Shown piece by piece: positions 24,601-30,981 of a stretch of DNA of 41,016 bases (within the stretch, counting starts at the first letter, position 1; the number at the start of each line of letters is the position of its first letter). A model generated the notes under the pieces. That model was not told the origin of the DNA, made no database searches, and was given only the letters and a program-made list of their open reading frames with translations. A program made the position numbers and the translations under genes. Source of the stretch: JBCCGI01 sp039029355 (GTDB lineage: Bacteria; Planctomycetota; UBA1135; GCA-002686595); contig JBCCGI010000071.1 in NCBI GenBank assembly GCA_039029355.1, positions 1 through 41,016 of the forward strand, written 5' to 3'.

Positions 24601-25543
24601 CGCCGCGGCTGACCGAGGCGGCCGGCACGACCCGTCCCGCGCCGGCGGGGAGGGCGGCGCCCTCGGTCGCGTCGACCAGCACGAGCTCGGCCTCGACGCC
24701 GCGCTGGGCGGCGACGTCGGCGCGCAGGTGGTCGACGTGGACCTCGTCGCCCGGCGCGAGGTACGCCAGCACCGCGACGCGCGGCGCGGAGTCGTGCGGG
24801 CGCGCCTCGCGCGCGGCGTAGCCGGCGCGGCGGCACAGCTTCTCGTAGAGCTCTTGTGCCTCGGCCGGCACCTCGACGTCGGGCACCTCGCGCCGCAGCT
24901 TCGGGTCGGGGAAGGCCCCGTCGATGCCGCTCCCGAGCAGGTCGGCGAGGCGCGCACGACCCTCGCTCGTCAGCATCTGGTCGTAGTGAAGGAAGAGCCA
25001 GTCGCCCGTTCCGGAGTGCCGCTCGAGCACCTCGCGGTAGGCGCGCGTCCACAGCTCGAAGGCCTGCGCCAGGTCGAAGCGCACGCCGCGCAGGTAGTCC
25101 GCGCTCTCGCACTCGGCGACCATGCTGGTCGCCGTCAACGCCGGATGCCGGAAGACGCAGACCAGGGCGGCGTCGGGCGCCGCGGTGCGCCAGGCGGGCA
25201 GCGTGAAGCAGAAGCGCGGGTCCTTGTAGCACCAGGGCCCGTCGCCGGTCAGGGCCGCGATCCGCGTGGCGTCGTCCGCGGACGGGGCGGGCGTCGTGCC
25301 GGCGGGCGGCACGCCGAGCCACCTCTGGCCGTCGCCGGTCGGCGCCTCGGGGACGCCGGCCAGCATCGGGGCCAGCAGCCGCTCGTTGAGCTCGTTGACC
25401 GCGGGCGCCTCGAAGAAGCCCTTGGGGTTCGCGGCGCGCGGCGGGTGCAGCGCGTCGCCGCAGGCGTAGCCGGTCTGGGCGAGGGCGCCCGCGACCATGC
25501 TCGTGCCGCTGCGGCCGGTGCCGAGGATGAAGCAGTTACGCAC
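21671..25543 (-). CDS. Sulfotransferase-GT2-GT2 multidomain fusion protein
   Basis: This 1290-residue protein contains, in order: a sulfotransferase domain (1-245) with the PAPS loop G8-T-G-R-S-G-T14 and an F-R-H-P-A-L-T-A-T-S second motif; a degenerate GT2-like domain (250-455) lacking D-D-G and D-x-D; a full GT2 domain (463-700) with D-D-G-S-S-D-G-T, N-D-D and C-E-D-T-D; a Rossmann module like the C-terminal half of GT-B enzymes (810-930); and a second full GT2 domain (950-1210) with D-D-G-S, N-D-D and G-E-D-S. It is predicted to build and sulfate a glycan in one polypeptide. GTG 25543 has AGGAGGAG seven bases upstream and overlaps the preceding gene by eight bases. No membrane segment is seen. 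Confidence 0.87.
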   Translation of the reverse strand: MRNCFILGTGRSGTSMVAGALAQTGYACGDALHPPRAANPKGFFEAPAVNELNERLLAPMLAGVPEAPTGDGQRWLGVPPAGTTPAPSADDATRIAALTGDGPWCYKDPRFCFTLPAWRTAAPDAALVCVFRHPALTATSMVAECESADYLRGVRFDLAQAFELWTRAYREVLERHSGTGDWLFLHYDQMLTSEGRARLADLLGSGIDGAFPDPKLRREVPDVEVPAEAQELYEKLCRRAGYAAREARPHDSAPRVAVLAYLAPGDEVHVDHLRADVAAQRGVEAELVLVDATEGAALPAGAGRVVPAASVSRGAALRAALAEIDAPFVALAQPGCRSLPARLAHAIHELERGHDLVTCDYVLTDGGGSFVDRSSPAAMGDAPGPFFAAGVVARRAALEALSPLAFYPVELDLVRRLHDAGRAGHVLEPGFTVERARYLAAWEDARHDAALVTWQDRPFAGERPELTVSLCSFNRRTVLRECLESLCRQQLAPGTFEVVLVDDGSSDGTAEMLADLDYPVPVRHLRRPNGGLSAARNTGLAVARGELVLFINDDTIAFPDLVERHLAAHRLARAGRRKVAVLGSFEQPQRELGGALLRYLEGSNEVFGYADMVPGKLQDAFAFYTCNVSVPLADVRRVGGYDESFRHYGCEDTDLALRLEALGYSVVYDPRARALHRHAMDFDYVCRRAKTVARAYVRLMRKHPQALSRWNNEALTQEYCFAQSRKLGERRAALEAAADELARVDVGALEALDGDFKRAAGSVLAGLAELFAELNPVWWQEGFYEGMKEHGLRSMSELLAGDAAPWPVESRAPLCLFAAPRWDDPSSLDELMRRIGPIAGDPAVCVLLRYDPRTDAPRDQTLAALERAYYAHIPDGVDVEVVLEEAPLTTADLRRIGRTVGGFLPLGGEPDELLDALSTERLSTDEDVRAWRARFGDLDERREAPAPARRSAPELSVIVPTRERPRELAQLLARLAAQDLEPARFEVIVVDDGSRKPAAAGIDAQAYPYRLKVLRREAAGPSAARNAALAVAAGEYVLFFNDDAVPAEDALRRHLAGHRCSAAPTAVLGTFTLLPRHRRDSLAEYVETSTTLFAQPEMRPGVRYHGLAFCTGNVSLPAAAVRAVGGFDTSLPYAGGEDSELGLRLERELGMRVIFDPTVRCGHDHALDVYALAKRKRAVGWAAYRVQEKHGDLGLLPAQRWPLPDEGWEELERTLTATAEQRERALASIAALCAREVESGTGPAGLASVRELLPRIEQAELLFGALLAHHGLLPEDELHHAGGPARTRAA

Positions 25544-28040
25544 GGCAGGGCTCCTCCTGAAGGACGGGGATGCGGGCGGTGAAGCAGGCGTCGCGCTCGG
25601 CGAGCCAGAGCGCGGTGTCCTCGGCCGTGACCAGGTACGGTCGGCCGACGCGGCGCAGGAGCAGCGCGCGCTGCTCGGCCGTGCCCGCGGGCGTGAGCAC
25701 GGCGTCGGCGGCGAACACCAGGTGCTCCCAGTCGGGGTCGGTGAGCGAGGCCTGCTCTAACAGCACCTCGAGTCGCGTCTCGCCCAGCTGCGCGAGGGCC
25801 GCCTCCAGTTCCGCCAACCCGGGCTGCGGCGAGGCCTCGCCGGGGGCGTGCCGCAGCACCAGGCACACGTCGCCGCGCGCGGCGAGCGGCGCGACGGCCT
25901 GGGCCAAGGCCGCGAGCGCGCCGGGGGTGTCCCAGCTGGGCCAGGCCAGGAGGCGCAGCGCGGCCTCGGTCGCCAGTGGCCACATCGGGAGCGAAGGCAG
26001 CTCGGCGCGCAGCGCGAGCTCGTCGGCTCCGGCCGCCATGGCGCGACGGCGGTCGGCCTCGTCGGATGGACCTCCGCCGGGAATCCAGGCGCGCGCCGAG
26101 GCGAAGAGCTCGTCGAGCGCCCGCTCGTCTCCGGGGACGGCGACCGCGACCGGCGCCGAGTGGCCCAGCCGGCGCGCGCGTCGCACCGCCGACGCCAGCG
26201 CGCGCTGCGCCGGCTCGGCGGTGTCCGCGAGCACGACCAACGCTGCGCCGTCCGCGTCGCCGCGCTCGCTGCCCTCGCGCGCCATCCACGCGTCGGCCAG
26301 GGCGAGCCACTGCGAGCCTTCGGCGCGCACCAACACCGCGTTGCGGGCGGTGCGGGAGAGCTCGGGCAGCTCGGGCTCCCAGCGCGCCAGCGTGTCGGCG
26401 AGCGTGGTGAGGCCGTGCAGCTCCATGCCGTCCATCAGGCCGCGGTTCCACCACACGCGGTTGACGCGCCGGTAGAGCTGGTCGAGGCAGTCCTCGAGCT
26501 CCCGCGCGATCGTCGCGCAGGTTCCTCCGGCGGCCTCGATGCGAGCGGCGTTGAGGCCGGACAGCATGCGTCCGGCCGACTCGATCAGCGGCATGTGGGG
26601 CTCCACCTGCTCCTCGACCTGGCGCATGCGCGCGGGCGACTGGTCGGACCAGGCCTGGCCCGACAGGAGCCGCGGGTGCTTGAGAAAGAGCCGCGTATGC
26701 GCGCGCGCGACCAGCGGCTGGCGCCGCCGCAGCGCGTCGAAGGTCAAGAGGTGACGGTGGATCGCGCGGCACTCGGGCCGGTAGTGGATCGTCCAGCCGA
26801 GGTCCTCCAGGCGCGCGCCCAGGTCGGTGTCCTCACAGCCGTAGTGGCTGAAGTCGGGGTCGAACCCACCGGCCTCCTCGACCGCGGCCCGCGACACGCT
26901 GATGTGGCAGGTGTAGAAGGCCCCGGCACCGAGCTCCTGGCCGGGCTCCCAACGGCCGTAATCGAACACGAAGTGGCTGCGCTCCAACAGGCGCATCAGC
27001 GCGTTCTCGAGGTGCTCCGGCGTCTGCTCGAACGAGCCGAGGACCATCGCGCGCTGACCCTCGAGCTCGCGGTGCGCCTGCAGGTGGGCCTGCACGTTGT
27101 CCGGGAAGGGGATCGTGTCGTCGTTGACGAACAGCACCAGCTCGCCGCGGGCGTGCGGCATCCCGAGGATCCGAGCGCGGCTCGCGCCGTCGGCCTCCTT
27201 GTGGAGGAAGGTGAAGGGCACCGGCAGCACCAGCTCTTCGCCGACCTCGCGCGTGCCGTCGGTCGAGCCGTCGTCGATCACGATGATCTCGAACGTGCCG
27301 GGCGCGACCAGTTGGCGCGAGTAGGCCTCGAGGCATTCGAGCAGCACGTCGCAGCGCTCGTGGGTGGCGAGCAGCACGGTGAGCTTGGGCGCTCCCCGGT
27401 GGGGGGACTCGGCCAGCCGCAGCAGCTCGGCGTCGTGGCGCTGCCGCTCGGCGGCGGCTTCGAAGGACTCGCTGGTGGCGGCCACCAGCGCCTCGGCAAC
27501 GTGGCGCACGCCGTCCTCCGCGCGCAGGCGGCGATAGAGCTCTTGCTCGACCGGCCAGAACGCGACGTCGCGCAGGCCCTCCAGCGCCGAGCGCCGCACC
27601 AGGGCGGTGGCCTCCCAGAGCGGGGGCAGTTCGGGCGCGAGGTCAGGCGACACGCGCCGCGCGTAGCCCTCGGGCGAGCGCACGTGCAGGTCGGACGTGA
27701 CGAGCTCGACCGACCCTCCGTCGGCCGCGTCGAGCTGGGTCCGCAGCCGGTCGGCCGCTAGGCGCGTCCCCGGCAGGCAGAAGGCGATCCAGGGCGCGCC
27801 GCCCGTCGCCAGTCCGTGCCGCCAGGCCCGCGAGCGCGCGGGCGAGCGCTCGCGCACCCGGGCCGCGCCGCCGAGGTCGAGGTCGGCCGGCAGCCCGCGC
27901 AGGGTCTGGTCGACGACCAGCACCTCGACGCGCACCTCCGCCTGGGCGCGGAGGTCGGCGAGGAGCTGTTGAAGGGGGACGGGGTCGGCGTCGCGAGCAG
28001 GGACGATCGCGAGCACCTCGGGCGAAGCGGCGTGGGGCAT
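25536..28040 (-). CDS. Multidomain family 2 glycosyltransferase
   Basis: The 834-residue protein has a degenerate GT2-like N-terminal domain (5-215, with V-V-D-Q-T in place of D-D-G and L-P-G-T in place of D-x-D), a complete GT2 domain (217-470; I-D-D-G-S-T-D-G-T, N-D-D and G-C-E-D-T-D-L), a helical segment, and a Rossmann module resembling a GT-B C-terminal half (about 690-810). The same three modules, in the same order, form the core of the downstream 1290-residue fusion protein, so the two are paralogs. It is the first gene of the glycan set, starting at ATG 28040 with no strong ribosome site. The sugar and acceptor are unknown. An active GT2 centre with inactive scaffolding domains is the likely arrangement. 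Confidence 0.85.
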   Translation of the reverse strand: MPHAASPEVLAIVPARDADPVPLQQLLADLRAQAEVRVEVLVVDQTLRGLPADLDLGGAARVRERSPARSRAWRHGLATGGAPWIAFCLPGTRLAADRLRTQLDAADGGSVELVTSDLHVRSPEGYARRVSPDLAPELPPLWEATALVRRSALEGLRDVAFWPVEQELYRRLRAEDGVRHVAEALVAATSESFEAAAERQRHDAELLRLAESPHRGAPKLTVLLATHERCDVLLECLEAYSRQLVAPGTFEIIVIDDGSTDGTREVGEELVLPVPFTFLHKEADGASRARILGMPHARGELVLFVNDDTIPFPDNVQAHLQAHRELEGQRAMVLGSFEQTPEHLENALMRLLERSHFVFDYGRWEPGQELGAGAFYTCHISVSRAAVEEAGGFDPDFSHYGCEDTDLGARLEDLGWTIHYRPECRAIHRHLLTFDALRRRQPLVARAHTRLFLKHPRLLSGQAWSDQSPARMRQVEEQVEPHMPLIESAGRMLSGLNAARIEAAGGTCATIARELEDCLDQLYRRVNRVWWNRGLMDGMELHGLTTLADTLARWEPELPELSRTARNAVLVRAEGSQWLALADAWMAREGSERGDADGAALVVLADTAEPAQRALASAVRRARRLGHSAPVAVAVPGDERALDELFASARAWIPGGGPSDEADRRRAMAAGADELALRAELPSLPMWPLATEAALRLLAWPSWDTPGALAALAQAVAPLAARGDVCLVLRHAPGEASPQPGLAELEAALAQLGETRLEVLLEQASLTDPDWEHLVFAADAVLTPAGTAEQRALLLRRVGRPYLVTAEDTALWLAERDACFTARIPVLQEEPCRA
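25551..25558 (-). promoter_or_regulatory. Internal Shine-Dalgarno for the sulfotransferase fusion gene
   Basis: On the minus strand AGGAGGAG lies seven bases before GTG 25543, inside the end of the upstream GT2 gene. It confirms the GTG start, which begins directly at the conserved N-terminal strand before the PAPS loop. Confidence 0.65.
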
Positions 28041-28122
28041 GCAACCCGTGGGATAGGGGCCGTGGGGTCGAAGTCCGGATGCCCGGGTTCTTCGACCGGC
28101 CCTGGGGATCCCTTGAGGACCC

Positions 28123-28142
28123 GCCCGCCGGTCCGCGCGGGC
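28123..28142. terminator. Hairpin between the zinc-ribbon gene and the glycan operon
   Basis: GCCCGC (28123-28128) and GCGGGC (28137-28142) flank eight bases, in the 167-base gap 28041-28207 between two minus-strand genes. It could terminate the small upstream gene or sit in the leader of the glycan operon. No convincing promoter boxes are visible in this gap. Confidence 0.3.
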
Positions 28143-28207
28143 AGACCGGGAGCCCGGATTCTTGTGGCTGGGGGGCCGCTAGGGCGGTCCGGAGCCGTGC
28201 CGGGCGG

Positions 28208-28465
28208 CTACTTGGCCGCTTCGGTCTCGGCCGCCGCCTCGGCGTCGAACACGTCGCCGTCGTGACGGCGCGGGCCCGCGTCGCGCTCGGAGCCGCAGCG
28301 CGCACACCGGTCGATGTGGCGGATCTCCGATGCGCGGACCTCGGCCTGCTTCAGGGTGTGCCCGTCCTTGGTCGTGTGCCAGCGCTGGCTCGGCGTCAGC
28401 GTGACCGGGACCCAGGTGCAGCCGAAGATCTTGCAGAAGAAGGCGTTCATGGCGGTTTCAGCCAT
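28208..28465 (-). CDS. Small four-cysteine zinc-ribbon-like protein
   Basis: The 85-residue product has C11-x4-C16 in F-F-C-K-I-F-G-C-T-W and C53-x2-C56 in C-A-R-C-G-S-E, a spacing consistent with a small zinc ribbon and reminiscent of DUF1660-like proteins. The tail is acidic and Ala/Glu-rich. ATG 28465 and ATG 28450 are both possible; the second places M-N-A-F-F-C directly at the N-terminus, and neither has a clear ribosome site. It sits alone between the glycan operon and the sulfatase-like lipoproteins on the same strand. Function unknown. Confidence 0.55.
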   Translation of the reverse strand: MAETAMNAFFCKIFGCTWVPVTLTPSQRWHTTKDGHTLKQAEVRASEIRHIDRCARCGSERDAGPRRHDGDVFDAEAAAETEAAK

Positions 28466-28531
28466 CAGAGGCTATCGGATCGCGGCGGCCGGCGCATCCA
28501 AGCGCGGGCCGCTTTTTTTGCGCTGCGGCGC

Positions 28532-30928
28532 TCAGTCGCCTCCGTAGCCGAGAGCGTCCAGCTTCTCCTCCTCCTCGGCCGTCAGGGCGCGCTCCAGGGT
28601 GCGGCGCATCCGGAGGCTCTCGGCCCACTCCCGGACCTCGCCGAGGTACACCTCGACCAGTTGGGGCTGTTCGGCGGAGAGGTCGTGGGCCCGGGCCGGG
28701 TCCGTCTGGGGGTCCCAGAGGAAGGTGGTGCCCTTGGGCGTCTTCTCGATGGTCCAGAAGGTCTCGCCGTCCGGCCCCTCCTGCTGGGCGTAGGTGTACT
28801 GGGTGCGGTCGGTGAGCGTCTCGACGAAGTGCGCCTCGTGGTCGAGGAGCCCGACCTGGTTCTCGCGCGTGTAGTGGAACCACAGGCGCCGCTGCGGGTC
28901 GCCGCTTCCGGCGCGGCCGACCTCGATCAGGTCGACCCCGACGTGCTCGGGCTCGGACGGGATGTCGGCCAGCGCGAGCAGCGTCGGCGCGATGTCGATG
29001 GTCGAGACCGGCTCGGCGATGCGCACGCCGGCCGGGCCCCCGGGCGCGCGGATCAGGAGCGGCACGCGCAGCGTCTCGGGGAAGAGCCCGGCGTGCCCGT
29101 AGTAGACGCTGTGCTCGCCCAGAGCCTCGCCGTGGTCGGCGGTGATGACGAGCGCGGTGTTCGGGGTCAGCGCGGCGTCGTCGAGCGCCCCGACGAGGTC
29201 GCCCATCAGCCCGTCGGTGTAGGCCACGCCCGCGCGGTACAGGTAGCGCACGTGGTCGTGGTTGGTGATCTCGTCGAGCCACGCGAGGTCGCCGGGCACG
29301 CGCTCGGCCGGGAAGATCGGCACGGTCGGCGGCTCGGCGGTGGAGGGGGGCTCGACGTGGCGCGTGGCCTGGCGGTAGTCGTCGAGGAACTCCTCCGGCG
29401 GCAGATAGGGACCGTGGGGGTCGAACAGGTGCAGCCACAGGAAGAACGGCCGTCCGCCGACCTCCTCCCACTCGTCGATCCACTCGTAGACGGTGGCGAG
29501 CGTGATGTTGCCGTCGAGGTAGGAGGCCGGCTCGGCCTGGTGGAAGAAGTCGAAGCCCTGCCCGAAGCCGACGCCGGCCTGGATGTGCGCTACGCTGACC
29601 GCCGCGGCCGTGTCGTAGCCGGCGGCGCGGAAGGACTCCGCCAGCGTGCGCACCTCGCTCGGGATGCTGGTGCGGTTGCTGGTCGCGCCGTGCTCGACGA
29701 TGTGCAGCCCCGACAGGATCGACGCGTGCGACGGCGTGGTCGCGTTGCAGGCGCTCCAGGCCTCGTCGAAGGCGATGCCCTCGGCGGCGATGCGGCACAG
29801 GTTGGGCGTCTCCTCGGGGTCGAGCACGTGGTCGGCGCGGAGCGTATCCAGCGTGACCAGCACGATGCTGGGGCGCGCCGCGCGCGCCTCGCGGCCGAGG
29901 ATGCGGGGCGCGCCGAAGAGCGCGTGGGCCTCGACCGGCTCGGCGCCGGAGCGGACCGCTTCGTCGCCGTCGCGGCCGGCGACGAAGCGCAGCTCGACCT
30001 CGCGTCCCGACCACGGCGCGAGGTCGGCGGAGAGCGCGCCCCAGCCGGTGCCCGAGCCGCGCTTGCCGCGGGCGAGGAGCTCCCACTCGCCGTCCGCCCG
30101 CTGCGGGTCGCGCGACTCGACGCGGAAGGTGATCACCTCGTCCTCGGGGCCCGGCGCCGCGACGCGCAGCACGAGCAGGCCGTCGGGCGGCACCGTGGCG
30201 CGCGTCACCAGCGGGACGCCGACGTCGGCCGGCCAGGAGCGCACCCCGCGGTAGCCCTGCACCACGATCCCGCCGTCGCCGGGCAGCGGCTCGCCCGCGG
30301 AGGCCGGCTCCAAGGGCTCGAAGCCCGGCTGGAAGCCTTGCCGTACGAAGCGGATCTCCTGCACGTCGACCTGCTGGCGGCGGTCGGCGGAGGGCTCGAC
30401 CCGCAGGCTGTGCACCTCGCCGGTCCAGCCCGCCACGAGGCCCGGGAAGAGGCGGATCGTCTGCACGCCCTGCACCGCCGCGACGCGCGCGGCGGCCTCT
30501 AGTTCGTAGGCCTCCGGGTCGGCCTCGGAGCGCCACACCATGCGCGCGCCCGCGTCTTTCGGGAGGCGGACGTCGACCTCCACCACATTGAAGTCGGCCG
30601 CGCGCAGCGGCTCGTCGTGCCGCAGCCCGAAGGGCGCGACGCGGCCGGAGCCCGTCTCCGAGGCCACCACGCGCACCCCGCCCTGGGGGAAGGCGCGCCG
30701 CAGGTCGCCGTCGACCAGGCTCCAGGCCGAGCCGCCTTCGACCACCCCGCCGTCGAGCGGGAAGGAGGCCACCACGCGCCGTGACTGCGCCAGCGCGACG
30801 GCCGACGAGCGCCCGTCTTCGAGGCGCGGGTCCAGGTGCACCACGGTGTTGTAGTGGGGCGCCGGGTCGTCCGAGCAACCGGCGGCCGTGGCCAGGAGCA
30901 GCGCGCAGGGTCCGAGCCGGGAGAGCAT
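28532..30928 (-). CDS. Sulfatase-superfamily lipoprotein with Thr in the nucleophile position
   Basis: The 798-residue protein begins with a lipoprotein signal peptide ending A-T-A-A-G-C (Cys18 predicted as lipidated). Residues about 25-350 are beta-rich and unassigned. The catalytic domain starts with L-V-T-L-D361-T-L-R-A-D-H and contains I-T-A-D-H-G-E-A-L metal-binding residues. At the place of the sulfatase C/S-x-P-x-R signature it reads T397-T-P-S-H, so no formylglycine can form and the Arg is His. Thr nucleophiles are known in other alkaline phosphatase superfamily members, including phosphodiesterases and phosphotransferases. The C-terminus has the usual L-D-A-L-G-Y. A partly similar lipoprotein lies 53 bases upstream on the same strand. 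Confidence 0.83.
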   Translation of the reverse strand: MLSRLGPCALLLATAAGCSDDPAPHYNTVVHLDPRLEDGRSSAVALAQSRRVVASFPLDGGVVEGGSAWSLVDGDLRRAFPQGGVRVVASETGSGRVAPFGLRHDEPLRAADFNVVEVDVRLPKDAGARMVWRSEADPEAYELEAAARVAAVQGVQTIRLFPGLVAGWTGEVHSLRVEPSADRRQQVDVQEIRFVRQGFQPGFEPLEPASAGEPLPGDGGIVVQGYRGVRSWPADVGVPLVTRATVPPDGLLVLRVAAPGPEDEVITFRVESRDPQRADGEWELLARGKRGSGTGWGALSADLAPWSGREVELRFVAGRDGDEAVRSGAEPVEAHALFGAPRILGREARAARPSIVLVTLDTLRADHVLDPEETPNLCRIAAEGIAFDEAWSACNATTPSHASILSGLHIVEHGATSNRTSIPSEVRTLAESFRAAGYDTAAAVSVAHIQAGVGFGQGFDFFHQAEPASYLDGNITLATVYEWIDEWEEVGGRPFFLWLHLFDPHGPYLPPEEFLDDYRQATRHVEPPSTAEPPTVPIFPAERVPGDLAWLDEITNHDHVRYLYRAGVAYTDGLMGDLVGALDDAALTPNTALVITADHGEALGEHSVYYGHAGLFPETLRVPLLIRAPGGPAGVRIAEPVSTIDIAPTLLALADIPSEPEHVGVDLIEVGRAGSGDPQRRLWFHYTRENQVGLLDHEAHFVETLTDRTQYTYAQQEGPDGETFWTIEKTPKGTTFLWDPQTDPARAHDLSAEQPQLVEVYLGEVREWAESLRMRRTLERALTAEEEEKLDALGYGGD

Positions 30929-30981
30929 CCGCGCTACCCTACCCCGCTGCCGGGCGCGCTTCCTCCCCGGAAATCGGCGGA

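Noticed and set aside
28512..28518. Run of seven T as an intrinsic terminator
   Set aside because: Genes on both sides are on the minus strand, where this reads as A residues after the small hairpin, so it does not fit a rho-independent terminator.
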